Assembly: GCA_029879735.1 (NCBI GenBank)
Contig: JAOUPS010000003.1
Location: forward strand, 1-51,438
Direction of reading: 5' to 3'
From: Candidatus Bathyarchaeota archaeon
Lineage (GTDB): Archaea; Thermoproteota; Bathyarchaeia; Bathyarchaeales; Bathycorpusculaceae
Length of the DNA: 51,438 bases
Shown here one piece after another: positions 14,531-22,857 of the stretch; position 1 is the stretch's first letter, and each line of letters starts with the position of its first letter. Made by a program: the position numbers and the translations under genes. The notes beneath the pieces were generated by a model that was not told the DNA's origin, made no database searches, and saw nothing but the letters and a program-made list of their open reading frames with translations.

Positions 14531-14555
14531 ATTATAAACCATTCGTGCGCACGAA
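14531..14555 (-). promoter_or_regulatory. TATA box with adjacent 14-bp palindrome before the STAND gene
   Basis: GGTTTATAAT (14531-14540, minus strand) is directly preceded by TTCGTGCGCACGAA (14542-14555), a perfect palindrome at the place where archaeal activators or repressors bind. Confidence 0.45.
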
Positions 14556-14636
14556 GATGAACGATGAAAGATTCTACCTCCTATTATGCAGGGAGGAAAG
14601 AATTGGTTAAGCATGAATGTACGCGAGGATTGAGAC

Positions 14637-15356
14637 TCAAACCCGGAGACATAACGCGCGCGCAAGACCTTTCTTGTAGTAACTTTCTTTCTCATCCATG
14701 TCCGAAGCAAAATACCATGCGAGCACAGAGAGGTACATGCCCGTTTTCACGTAGGCTCTTGCAAGTTCATCGGGAGCGTTGACCGTTGAAAGCAGAATGA
14801 TAGCGCGCTCTCCGTATTGCACTGCCTCCCGTATTAGTTCTTCACGGAATTGAAAGTTCGATTCAAAAACATATCTGTGATCCGCGCTTGATGAGAGTTG
14901 GTTATACGTTTCCCCATATTCCAAAGCACTCCCGGTTTCGTCTAGACTCTTCAAAGCTTCCTTTGTGAGCCTCCAACACTCGTTAATTAGCCTCTTCTTT
15001 TCAGGTGCTTCTGCCGCGAGCCAATAGCCTATGTATGCGGGCATGGCATCGCATCGAAAAATCCTTGCGATTTTCTGCTCATCCGCCAGCTTCTCGTAAA
15101 GTCCATGAGCCTCCTCGTAAGCTTCAACCGCTCGTTGCATCCCTTCCTTAAACTCTTCTCGGCTTTCCGCTTGAAACGCCGCCCGATAGAAACAGTGGCC
15201 AATCCTCTCCTGAACATCTCCAGCCTTCAGGAAATCTTTCTGCTTCAACACGTAAGCCAAAGCCTTCTTGTAAAATTCAACTGCCTCGAGCCAGTCATAC
15301 GTCTTCTCTTTTTCCTCTGCCTGAACAAGAAAACGTGGAACCTGGGCTTTAGACAT
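14637..15356 (-). CDS. Truncated TPR-repeat protein
   Basis: 239 residues. The start MSKAQVPRFLVQAEEKEKTY, then DWLEAVEFYKKALAYVLKQK and the following helices, form tetratricopeptide-type repeats. I know this N-terminus from much longer TPR proteins (often over 1000 residues) in Bathyarchaeia-like genomes. Here the frame ends abruptly with KGLARALCLRV at a GC run (14655-14662). It is therefore probably a 3'-truncated copy that may still be expressed. No partner gene is apparent, although the STAND gene follows in the same direction 134 nt downstream. Confidence 0.65.
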   Translation of the reverse strand: MSKAQVPRFLVQAEEKEKTYDWLEAVEFYKKALAYVLKQKDFLKAGDVQERIGHCFYRAAFQAESREEFKEGMQRAVEAYEEAHGLYEKLADEQKIARIFRCDAMPAYIGYWLAAEAPEKKRLINECWRLTKEALKSLDETGSALEYGETYNQLSSSADHRYVFESNFQFREELIREAVQYGERAIILLSTVNAPDELARAYVKTGMYLSVLAWYFASDMDEKESYYKKGLARALCLRV

Positions 15357-15494
15357 CTATAAACCAATTATCAGATACATTTGAAAGTTGAAAAAGCTTT
15401 CGTAGACGACTTAAAATGGAACCTTGAAAGAAAAAATCGAACCTTTCACAGTATCGCGTCATGCACGTTAGTTTACGCGCGCGCTAAAACACTT

Positions 15495-15919
15495 ACCAAA
15501 GAATAGCATTTACATTATCAATCTTCACCTTCATAAGTGCCTACGGATTTCTAACCCAGACCCTGTCGATAATTGCGTCTGAAGATTTGGTGCAGACTTT
15601 CGGTGAGGCCTTGGCACCCTTGATTGCAACATCCATACGCGTAATGTATCTCGGAGTGATGGGGTGGATAGGCTCACTCTTAACCATCAGAGGCGTAACA
15701 ATAATCGCCCACGCACCACAGATGCCGAAGGATGCCCCGCGAAAACAAGCAGTAGCCATGCCAACTCCTCAAGAGGCGAAGGCTAAACGACCAAAAGAAA
15801 AGGTTAAGCCCTCAGAGCCAGAGGTCATAGTTATACCACCGGAACAAGCTTCACAGCCGCAACCACCGCAAAACCAACAGCGAGAGAAAAGCTCTTCGCA
15901 GCACTCACCCAATTCTTAA
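15495..15919 (+). CDS. Membrane protein with Pro-rich tail; start codon unclear
   Basis: The first usual start is TTG 15587 (110 residues), yet the same frame reads an obvious membrane helix upstream (IAFTLSIFTFISAYGFLTQT) from about 15500, with no ATG, GTG or TTG before it. The coding segment therefore seems to lack a normal start. A second hydrophobic helix (about 15640-15710) and a Lys/Pro/Glu/Gln-rich tail follow. The family is unknown; it is likely a membrane-anchored linker. It is the first of three co-directional genes (to 17173). Confidence 0.55.
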
Positions 15920-15951
15920 GAAACGCACACATCGCTGGAAAAGGAATAGGT

Positions 15952-16731
15952 ATGAGGATACCGATTCGAATAATAGGCACAGCTACGACATTTCTCTGGC
16001 TATTCCTAATTGTTTTTTTCGTTTCTGCGGCATATTCTGTCAAAGACGTCAGTTTTGACATTGGAGAACCCCAGACAGACATAACGTCAGATAATAGAAT
16101 ACTCTTTTCTTTGCCTGTAACGATTGATAACAGGGGCTACTACAGCGTAGGTTCCTTCAACATAACAACTGAAATCTCTGATAACGAAGGCTTTATAATT
16201 ACACTAGGTTCCACCTTCATCCCTGCAATAGAGAGAGGCAGAGAAATAACAAAAACCCACAACATGACGATAGACGTTGGCGACTTGTTGCAAAGCAGCC
16301 AAGATTATCTATTCAACGACACGGAACTAGAAATCCATGAAATAGTGAGTATGAAACTTGCGGAGATCATTCCAGTTCAAGCCTCAACAAACCTTTCCAT
16401 GCCTTGGGGTGCACCACTATACAACTCCACGTTAGGCGAAATAGAATACGTGGCACATAATCAAACCCACACAAGGGCCATCATTTCAATAAGTTTTGAA
16501 AATCACGCCTTCTTCGACTTAACTGGCAGCATCCTAATACGCATGTACAATAGCACTAATGCTTTTCTGGGAGAAGGGCAAACAGCCATCGAAGCTCCGC
16601 AAGATGCGCATTACCAAGGGCATGTAGAGCTTAACGTTCCCATAGCAGGAATTTCCGGAAACGGATATTTTGAAGTGTATTTTTTGACCCCTTTTTTCAA
16701 CTTTGGACCTTTGGTGGCTCCTTATGGCTGA
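15952..16731 (+). CDS. Membrane-anchored surface protein, unknown family
   Basis: 259 residues. One N-terminal hydrophobic helix (about 10-30, TTFLWLFLIVFFVSAAYSV) is followed by an extracellular-type, beta-rich region with many Asn-x-Ser/Thr sites (NITT, NMTI, NDTE, NLSM, NSTL, NQTH, NSTN), suggesting N-glycosylation. I recognise the type as a conserved archaeal surface protein but not a function. Its stop overlaps the next gene by 8 nt, so they are translationally coupled. Confidence 0.65.
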   Translation: MRIPIRIIGTATTFLWLFLIVFFVSAAYSVKDVSFDIGEPQTDITSDNRILFSLPVTIDNRGYYSVGSFNITTEISDNEGFIITLGSTFIPAIERGREITKTHNMTIDVGDLLQSSQDYLFNDTELEIHEIVSMKLAEIIPVQASTNLSMPWGAPLYNSTLGEIEYVAHNQTHTRAIISISFENHAFFDLTGSILIRMYNSTNAFLGEGQTAIEAPQDAHYQGHVELNVPIAGISGNGYFEVYFLTPFFNFGPLVAPYG

Positions 16732-17173
16732 AGCGAAAAAAGATTTCGGAAAGCGTCTTCGAGAAATCACGTTTAAGGCCCTAAAAGCAACCATAAAAGG
16801 CGTCCTTTTCTACGGAACCTACTTTGTTTTATCAACCTTCTTGACGCCAATCTCAGAAATATTTCCAAATTTTCAGCAAGCAATTGAAATTTTTGTCATG
16901 ATATACATTCTCTTCATCATTACAGAAGAACTCACCTCTGGAACGATTTTTCAGTGCTTTTTCAACACGGCAAGGGCATTATTCGTGATTTTTTACCTTA
17001 TTTTTTTGTTGAAGAGCGGAGTAATAGGCATGACCTTCCAAGGTGTAAGCTTGATTGTTGACCTTCGCTTGTTTCTGGTGATTGCTATGCTTCTCAGCTT
17101 GTTAGGACTCGCAAAATCTATGCTTCAAGCAATAAACTTTCTGAACGAAAAAGCGGAACATACACGCGTCTAA
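16724..17173 (+). CDS. Four-helix membrane protein, third gene of a membrane cluster
   Basis: 149 residues from ATG 16724 (MAEAKKDFGKRLREITFKAL), which lies inside the last codons of the preceding gene. A basic N-terminus is followed by about four hydrophobic segments (residues 25-45, 56-76, 84-103 and 115-135). The family is unknown. Together with the two genes before it, it probably forms one membrane complex: a Pro-tailed membrane protein, a glycosylated ectodomain protein and this polytopic partner. Confidence 0.65.
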   Translation: MAEAKKDFGKRLREITFKALKATIKGVLFYGTYFVLSTFLTPISEIFPNFQQAIEIFVMIYILFIITEELTSGTIFQCFFNTARALFVIFYLIFLLKSGVIGMTFQGVSLIVDLRLFLVIAMLLSLLGLAKSMLQAINFLNEKAEHTRV

Positions 17174-17185
17174 GTCTCTTATCAA

Positions 17186-17671
17186 TCATTTGAAGTGAAG
17201 TTCCCGGCTCATCACGTATGCGTCTTCTCCGTCAGCGTAATAGCTTCGAATTGTGCGGTTGATCTGAAACCCTAGCTTTCTGTACAAGTTAACTGCTGCC
17301 GTGTTAGTTACTCTAACTTCCAGAAAGCACTGTTTCGCCTTGTAAAACTGCATGTTTTCCATAGCCTTGGCGACCAAGGCTTCTCCTATACCTTTACGTC
17401 TGTACGGAGGCAGAACAGCCACCGAAACTATATGTCCCTTCTTGATTAAGCCGCGGAAACCGAAGCCCGATAAGCCTGTTTCGAATCGGCACATTATATA
17501 ACCGGCAACACCTTCGTTTTCCTCCGCAACTATGAAGGTTTCGGGGAATCTGCGGTGCAAATCAACAAAGAAGTAGTCTGAATAGTTCTCCGGTAAACAA
17601 ACACGGTTAATATACGTAACACGTTCCAAGTCGTTCGGGTTGAATTTCCGTAATTTAAAGGTTTGTTGCAA
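17186..17671 (-). CDS. rimI: RimI/Ard1-like N-terminal acetyltransferase (GNAT)
   Basis: 161 residues. The acetyl-CoA pyrophosphate loop PPYRRKGIGEALV (about 94-106), preceded by HIVSVAVLP, and the last GNAT motif VRVTNTAAVNLYRKLGFQ are complete. It resembles archaeal Ard1/RimI enzymes, which acetylate protein N-termini. TTG 17671 is the start, fixed by GGGGAGGAACG just upstream. It is convergent with the membrane cluster. Confidence 0.8.
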   Translation of the reverse strand: MQQTFKLRKFNPNDLERVTYINRVCLPENYSDYFFVDLHRRFPETFIVAEENEGVAGYIMCRFETGLSGFGFRGLIKKGHIVSVAVLPPYRRKGIGEALVAKAMENMQFYKAKQCFLEVRVTNTAAVNLYRKLGFQINRTIRSYYADGEDAYVMSRELHFK

Positions 17672-17755
17672 ACGTTCCTCCCCTTCTAACCTGGCTTCAA
17701 TGTGAATTTTAGGTATGTTAACATCCTTTCATATTTAACTGCTTTTCAGGAAAGG

Positions 17756-19024
17756 CTAGCCTGTTTTAATCTCAGGCATCGTGAAATTTCCGTAAGGCAT
17801 CGTCCAGACTTTAGCTTTTTTCCCAACAATACTAAAGGCTTCATTCAAGGCATCGTTTACAGCCCTCGCCGTTTTTAGTTTAAAAATGTTCGCTGCATAA
17901 TAATCCGGCATTGACGAAACCAAAATTATCTGAACCCTTTGTAAGGCCTTCATCAAATAATAGGCTTTATGTCCACCTAGAACAAAATTGCGTTTGATAG
18001 CCCTTTCAACAGCTTTTAAATCTTTAAACTTAACCATCCAATCATAGAAGACTTGGTTTCCGTGACCCTCCGGACATTCAGCTACGAGGATTATGACACC
18101 GCCACGCTTAACCACTTCGAGGGCGCTGTCGACACCCTTGTAGGCTTGGAAAAGATTCACATCCGACGGATGTCCCCCTGGACTGACAACAACTATGTCT
18201 GCTCTTCGGTCTACTCGTACGCGATACATCCCATCAACAGCTTTTACCTCTTCATAGAACGCTTGCTCCAAATCACCCGAAAAAGCTTTCACAACTTCGC
18301 CTTTACTGTTAGTTACAACGTTTAAAACGAAGTCTACCTTTGCAAGTTTTGCGGCTTCAACCATGTCCTCGTGGATTGGGTTTCCTTCCAGAACTCCGGT
18401 TTTGGCTTTGGGATGTAAAAGCATGGCGTGATTGTGCTTTATTGTTTCTTCTCCTGAAACCGCGGGTAAAACACTTTTGCTTCCGCCGCCATAACCAGCA
18501 TAATAGTGAAAACATGCATCTCCTGTTAGGATTTTCACATCTGCCTCAGCGAAAACACGGTTCAAGTAAACTTTAGTTCCATGTTTCCGGGTTTTGCCTA
18601 TATAAATAAGGTCTTGAGCCTTGCAATCGTGGCTTATGACTTTCACACGGTTGAGAACCCCTTCACCCAACAGTTTTACTGCCTCTTCATGGGTAACCGC
18701 CTTGTGCATGCCACATCCAAAAACAACCGTTATGTTCTCATCTTCAACTCCTGCATTGTCTAACTCGTCAAGTATTGGCGGGACCATGAGATAGCTTGGT
18801 GCAGGCCTAGTTGCATCATCCGCAACAATTGCCACTTTATGTTCAGGCTTAACGATATCGCTTAAAGTCTCAGAACCCATAGGCTCCCTTAAGGCTCTCT
18901 TAATCTCCGCCTCAGCGTCTGACACACCGGGCTTCTCCACTGGTTCTATCGAACCCAAAAAACTTCGCGTTGGGACCCTCACACAAACCTCTGTTTTCCC
19001 ATAGGGAAGCCACACGTCAACCAT
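17756..19024 (-). CDS. larA: LarA-family protein (nickel-dependent lactate racemase-like)
   Basis: 422 residues. The N-domain has DDATRPAP and FGCGMHKAVTHEE with conserved His residues; the linker has YAGYGGGSKSVLPAVSG, whose Lys carries the pyridinium nickel-pincer cofactor in LarA, then HNHAML. The C-domain ends as usual. The family epimerises 2-hydroxy acids; members outside lactic bacteria use several substrates, so lactate is not certain. No LarB, LarC or LarE cofactor gene is in the window. The gene stands alone, divergent from the hydrolase at 19141. Confidence 0.8.
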   Translation of the reverse strand: MVDVWLPYGKTEVCVRVPTRSFLGSIEPVEKPGVSDAEAEIKRALREPMGSETLSDIVKPEHKVAIVADDATRPAPSYLMVPPILDELDNAGVEDENITVVFGCGMHKAVTHEEAVKLLGEGVLNRVKVISHDCKAQDLIYIGKTRKHGTKVYLNRVFAEADVKILTGDACFHYYAGYGGGSKSVLPAVSGEETIKHNHAMLLHPKAKTGVLEGNPIHEDMVEAAKLAKVDFVLNVVTNSKGEVVKAFSGDLEQAFYEEVKAVDGMYRVRVDRRADIVVVSPGGHPSDVNLFQAYKGVDSALEVVKRGGVIILVAECPEGHGNQVFYDWMVKFKDLKAVERAIKRNFVLGGHKAYYLMKALQRVQIILVSSMPDYYAANIFKLKTARAVNDALNEAFSIVGKKAKVWTMPYGNFTMPEIKTG

Positions 19025-19140
19025 TTTTAGTTTCGCTCCAATGAAAGTTAAGGGTTCTTACAAGTCTTTTAAGTGTAACGGAGCTTCCTTATCAAAGGTC
19101 TTTTAAGCATTTAACGCAATAATTTTTTCTGGGATTCTAA

Positions 19141-19833
19141 ATGTCAATCGAAACAAAAAACCCAGGCAAAAACGAAATCCTATTCGTATGGCTTAACCGT
19201 TACGCAGGAATAACCATTAAAACCACATCAAAAACGTTAGTCATAGACCCTGTTGACGTAAAACCCCGAGACTTCAAAAATGTTGACGCCCTCTTAATCA
19301 CACATGAACATTATGACCATTTAGACCAATCACTCGTTTCAGAAATCCATAAGCTCACACAATGTGCAGTGGTGACAGATAATACGTCTGCCAGAAGACT
19401 TCAAAACGCGATTCCTTCAGAAAAGTTACATGTGATTCAACCAAACTCGGAAGTAAAATTTGGAGAAGTTTCCATAAAAGCTGAGAAATGTAATCATCCA
19501 GCAGCAACCCCAGTATCTTTCATAATTACAAGCGAGGATGGGGTTAAAATTTTCCACACAGCAGACAGTTTACCATTTCCAGAGATGGCAACCATAGGTG
19601 AAAAAGAAAAACTTGATGTGGTTTTCTGCACCGTTGGAATTGCTCCCGGGACTTCACCAGAAACTGGTGTCGAAATCGCAAGGTTAACGAAACCTAAAGT
19701 GGCTGTTCCCTATCACACGGGGTCAACAGCGGACTTTAAGAAATTCGCTGAACTTCTTAAGGCAGAAATGCCAAACGTCACCTGTTTAATCCCTGAAGTA
19801 GGTAAAATCTACCAAGTTTCTAAGAGGACGTGA
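19141..19833 (+). CDS. UPF0173-type metallo-beta-lactamase-fold hydrolase
   Basis: 230 residues. The metal motif ITHEHYDHLDQ (about 57-67), the His of CNHPA, the Asp of HTADSLPF and the final His of VPYHTGSTADF build the two-zinc site of the L-fold metallo-beta-lactamase family. The short length and order fit UPF0173. The substrate is unknown. A CTTTTAAGC box about 30 nt before ATG 19141 predicts a leaderless mRNA. The next gene, pyrE-like, starts 1 nt after its stop. Confidence 0.8.
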   Translation: MSIETKNPGKNEILFVWLNRYAGITIKTTSKTLVIDPVDVKPRDFKNVDALLITHEHYDHLDQSLVSEIHKLTQCAVVTDNTSARRLQNAIPSEKLHVIQPNSEVKFGEVSIKAEKCNHPAATPVSFIITSEDGVKIFHTADSLPFPEMATIGEKEKLDVVFCTVGIAPGTSPETGVEIARLTKPKVAVPYHTGSTADFKKFAELLKAEMPNVTCLIPEVGKIYQVSKRT

Positions 19834-19834
19834 A

Positions 19835-20476
19835 ATGTTGCCTAAAGAAAAAAGCAGAGAATCAATCAAAGTTGAGATTTGCAAAATTCTGAATAAGATA
19901 GGTGCCTTACAGTTTGGAGTCTTCAAGCTCACAAGCGGAAAAATAAGTCCATATTACATAGACATAAGGATAGTTCCAAGCTTTCCAGATGCTTTTCAAG
20001 AAATCCGTGATTTCTACGTGAATTTCATAAAAGAAGAAATAGGCGTGAAAAACTTTGAAAGAGTTGCTGGAATTCCGGTTGCTGGCATACCCTTTGCATC
20101 CTTAATTGCCCACAACTTTAAGAAACCATTCCTCTACATCCGCAAGGGCGTGCGACTCCATGGGAGACAAAGGAGAATAGAGGGGGTTCTTGCACCTGGA
20201 GACCGTGTCTTGCTAATCGACGACCTAATCACAACTGGATTATCTTTAGTAAAAGCGTCAAAAGCCATAATGGCTGAAGGTGGAGTAGTGAGCGATGCAG
20301 TTGTGCTTCTGGACAGGGAAGAGGGCGGAAGAGAAAAACTTGAGGAAAACGGAATCGAACTTCATGCATTGCTTAATATGAGCGAGATAGCCATCAAACT
20401 GCACGAAATAGGGACAATAGACGAAGAGCAGCTGAAAACCATTTTGAAACAGATTAAAAAGGTGAAGGGCAACTGA
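19835..20476 (+). CDS. pyrE: Orotate phosphoribosyltransferase
   Basis: 213 residues. FGVFKLTSGKISPYYIDIR (about 28-46) is the orotate-binding start of OPRTase; VAGIPVAGIPFASLIA and the PRPP motif VLLIDDLITTGLSLVKA (about 126-142) complete the type I phosphoribosyltransferase fold. It makes orotidine monophosphate from orotate and PRPP. It is translationally coupled to the hydrolase gene upstream. The PRPP synthetase gene at 31.4 kb supplies its co-substrate. It is convergent with TBP. Confidence 0.85.
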   Translation: MLPKEKSRESIKVEICKILNKIGALQFGVFKLTSGKISPYYIDIRIVPSFPDAFQEIRDFYVNFIKEEIGVKNFERVAGIPVAGIPFASLIAHNFKKPFLYIRKGVRLHGRQRRIEGVLAPGDRVLLIDDLITTGLSLVKASKAIMAEGGVVSDAVVLLDREEGGREKLEENGIELHALLNMSEIAIKLHEIGTIDEEQLKTILKQIKKVKGN

Positions 20477-20479
20477 AGT

Positions 20480-21049
20480 TTAAGTGATTTGTTCATAGAA
20501 TATGAGGTCTTGTTCCTCTAATATTCCGTGGAGCTTGTGCACTGCATCATAAACGTCGTGTTCTCTTTTCGCTCCTGTACAAACGAGTTTGCCGCTTGCA
20601 AACAATAGTATGACAACTTTGGGCTCAGCCATTCTGTAGATCAGCCCTGGAAATTGTTCAGGTTCATACATCGTTTTCCCAAGATCGTAAGCTGCTTTTT
20701 CTAAATCTATCATTCCGCCTAAGCCAGCGGAAGCAACAATGTTCTGAATTTTCAACTCTGGCTTGCTAATGATTATTATTCCACCTTTTTTCAGTTCCTT
20801 GACCACCTTCATAACTGCTCTGCGAGCTTCCTTTTCCGACTTTGCACCCGTGCAAACCATTTTTCCAGAATTAAAAATCAATGTGGCTGTCTTAGGCCTT
20901 TTCAACCTGAATACCAGCCCCGGAAACTGTTCTGGACGATACTCCACGCCTGGAAAACCTCTCACAACAGCGTTTAAATCGACCTTTTGGTTTAAGGTAG
21001 CAGAAGCCACAACATTCTCGATCTTTATTATGGCTTTAACTTTCGGCAT
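20480..21049 (-). CDS. tbp: TATA-box-binding protein
   Basis: 189 residues made of two imperfect repeats, each with IENVVASATL or IQNIVASAGL, then PEQFPGL, a hydrophobic strand, and SGKMVCTGAK or SGKLVCTGAK, the DNA-saddle signature. It nucleates transcription at the TATA boxes seen throughout the window. ATG 21049 lies about 27 nt after GTATTTAAACAC, so its own mRNA is probably leaderless. The acidic tail is short. The 3' end is 3 nt from the convergent pyrE stop. Confidence 0.95.
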   Translation of the reverse strand: MPKVKAIIKIENVVASATLNQKVDLNAVVRGFPGVEYRPEQFPGLVFRLKRPKTATLIFNSGKMVCTGAKSEKEARRAVMKVVKELKKGGIIIISKPELKIQNIVASAGLGGMIDLEKAAYDLGKTMYEPEQFPGLIYRMAEPKVVILLFASGKLVCTGAKREHDVYDAVHKLHGILEEQDLIFYEQIT

Positions 21050-21085
21050 GAAGCATCACTTATAACTGAAGTGTTTAAATACCCT

Positions 21086-21730
21086 TTATAAAGCCTTAGG
21101 TTCTTCAGAAGTTTCCTCCACGTCTTCCTTTTGTTCAACTTCAGCTTTTTTACTTGAAAGTGCTGGAATAATGAACTCCGCGATTATCAGGATAATCAGT
21201 AGAAGTGCGATTATCAATATTCCAAAGGAATTATTCATGAGGAGAGAGATGTGTCCAACCCAAGGAATTCGCAAAACAACTTTACCAACCACATGATCTT
21301 CTGAAACCAGCGTAGAATCGGGTGAAGCGTTGCCGTCACCTTTCGTTTTGAAGAAGATTTTGTTGTCTATTATTTGTTTTTTAATAGCTCTGTGGACGAT
21401 CAGTTCACCATCAGCATACGGTTGATGAAAAACGATGATGTCACCATCAGGGTATGAGGCTGCTTTAATCCCTTCAGGGTTTACTCCTTGAACGATAATT
21501 AAGTCGCCTACATGGAGTGTGGGTTCAAATGGGTGGGACCATCCATCGCAATATGAACCTGGCAAAATGCACATGCTGCCGGAAGCCACTGCCAATGCAG
21601 GGTATGGTGTGCTTAATACTATTTGAGAGCCGAACCAAAATCCAAAGAATATTGCAATTACAAAAATTATCATTACTGCGGTTTTGAAATACTCGTTTTT
21701 CCAAAGTCGTTTAAGCACAGCCACTGCCAA
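21086..21730 (-). CDS. Signal peptidase I, archaeal S26B type
   Basis: 214 residues. An N-terminal helix (about 15-36) leads to the catalytic Ser in VASGSMCILP; the His is in LIVHRAIKKQ and a conserved Asp in KGDGNASPD, the archaeal/ER arrangement with His instead of Lys. A C-terminal helix (about 164-187) and a Lys/Glu-rich tail follow, giving two membrane spans. It cleaves signal peptides of secreted proteins such as the S-layer candidate at 46.6-49 kb. The TTG start with AAGG upstream is the best guess; a GTG two codons later is possible. Confidence 0.85.
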   Translation of the reverse strand: MAVAVLKRLWKNEYFKTAVMIIFVIAIFFGFWFGSQIVLSTPYPALAVASGSMCILPGSYCDGWSHPFEPTLHVGDLIIVQGVNPEGIKAASYPDGDIIVFHQPYADGELIVHRAIKKQIIDNKIFFKTKGDGNASPDSTLVSEDHVVGKVVLRIPWVGHISLLMNNSFGILIIALLLIILIIAEFIIPALSSKKAEVEQKEDVEETSEEPKAL

Positions 21731-21838
21731 GGTTATACCTTCTTAGCTGAAATGTTCTTGTTGATTTAGACTTCCATGTTTTAAAACTTAACGCTTAAGT
21801 TTTGAAAAATAAAAAGGGATGTGGATGTAGCGGTGAGC

Positions 21839-22052
21839 CTAAAGTTCTATGCCTTCTGAGCCCAACTTGGCTTTACTCACAACTGCCCTGAATTTTTGCC
21901 GCATTTGGGACATTCGAACATGCCAAAGACTGTTACGGTGATCCGCCTTTTTTGTCTGGGAATGGAGCAACGAGTTCCCATGTTTTGTAAGGGTCTGTAA
22001 CGGGTGTTCCGCATTCTGGACAGACGTTTTGTCTCGTTTTTGTTTTTGGCAT
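21839..22052 (-). pseudogene. Cren7-like zinc-ribbon gene with two one-base frameshifts
   Basis: Reading from ATG 22052: MPKTKTRQNVCPECGTPV, then YKTWELVAPFPDKKG in frame one, RITVTVFGMFECPKCGK in frame two, and KFRAVVSKAKLGSEGIEL in frame three. One C appears to be missing at GGC-GG (about 21946) and one A in the run GGCAAAAATTC (about 21890). With both restored it is a 70-residue protein with two CPxC knuckles. Such proteins are annotated as Cren7-like or zinc-ribbon chromatin proteins. The full-length paralogue is the next gene upstream. Homopolymer sequencing error is a real alternative. Confidence 0.65.
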
Positions 22053-22075
22053 GTAACAGCCAGCATTGAAGATGT

Positions 22076-22246
22076 TTAAATCTTCTTTTTCTCTAGTACT
22101 TCTCGGAATGTTTTCTTACATTTTGGGCAGTCGAAAAGTCCAATTGTCAGCTGCATTCTTTTTCCTTGCTTGTCTGGGCGTCCAGCCATCTTCCATGATT
22201 TTCTCTCTCTTGAAACACCAGTTCCACATTTCGGACATTTAGCCAT
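22076..22246 (-). CDS. Cren7-like zinc-ribbon protein, 56 residues
   Basis: ATG 22246 (MAKCPKCGTGVSRERKSWKM ... LEKKKI) with GGAGG 7 nt upstream. Two CPxC pairs (CPKC at 4-7, CPKC near 40) flank a basic, beta-rich centre (AGRPDKQGKRMQLTIGLFDC). The spacing and the KSW...RPDKQGKR...GLFDCPKC order match the frameshifted neighbour, so they are tandem paralogues. It is a likely small nucleic-acid-binding protein; a chromatin role is inferred from annotation of relatives. The two genes are separated by only 23 nt. Confidence 0.7.
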   Translation of the reverse strand: MAKCPKCGTGVSRERKSWKMAGRPDKQGKRMQLTIGLFDCPKCKKTFREVLEKKKI

Positions 22247-22438
22247 TTAGTTTCCTCCAACATTCTCAGTAACCATGGTTTTTGATGATGTTAGATAAAA
22301 CATTTTCCATTGTTTTTCGGTAGAAAATCTCTACTTGAACATCAAGTTTAGACACATTTTTTGCAAAAGGAGAAGCCGTTGCGGCGAAAACTTTTAAGTT
22401 AAGCTCTAAAGTTGCATAGTAATCGGACGGAGTTGGTT

Positions 22439-22720
22439 ATGGAGGAAGGTTTGGCTTTATTTGCTGTGGAGTATGCTTCCAAACTTGGCGCAGATTAGTT
22501 GATGTCAGGTTGAAGACCATTACAACGAGCTTATAATAGTTGACAACCGCAAGGTTCATCGTAGAGTCATCAATCACAAACGTGGAATAGGCGTAAGACC
22601 ATTGTTTGATGGTGCATGGGGATTTTGGTCAACAACAAATTTAACGAAAAATGCATAAGATAAGCAGCTGGAATTGCATTTAAAGTGGCAAAAGCGTCAA
22701 CTGTCTGAGCTTCTCTCTCA
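22439..22720 (+). pseudogene. TldD N-terminal remnant
   Basis: ATG 22439 reads MEEGLALFAVEYASKLGAD and then a stop. In a second frame come VEDHYNELIIVDNRKV and INHKRGIGVRPLFDGAWGFW followed by STTNLTKNA and a stop; in a third, AAGIAFKVAKAS. In order they match the start of TldD metalloprotease subunits (VDNGKV, GIGVRALVDGAWGF). At least two one-base losses and two stops break it, and the remaining about 350 residues, including the zinc motif, are missing. A TTTTAAG box (about 22391) remains upstream. Confidence 0.75.
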
Positions 22721-22857
22721 TGTGTTCACTAATATTGTTCAACAGTTTCAACGTCTATCCTGTAAATGTACATTCTGAAAGAATTCTTTGTTACTTTCCA
22801 AAATGCTTTTACCTATGGTTTTCCGCTTATTCCTTGACATTCGAGGTCTAACCAGAC

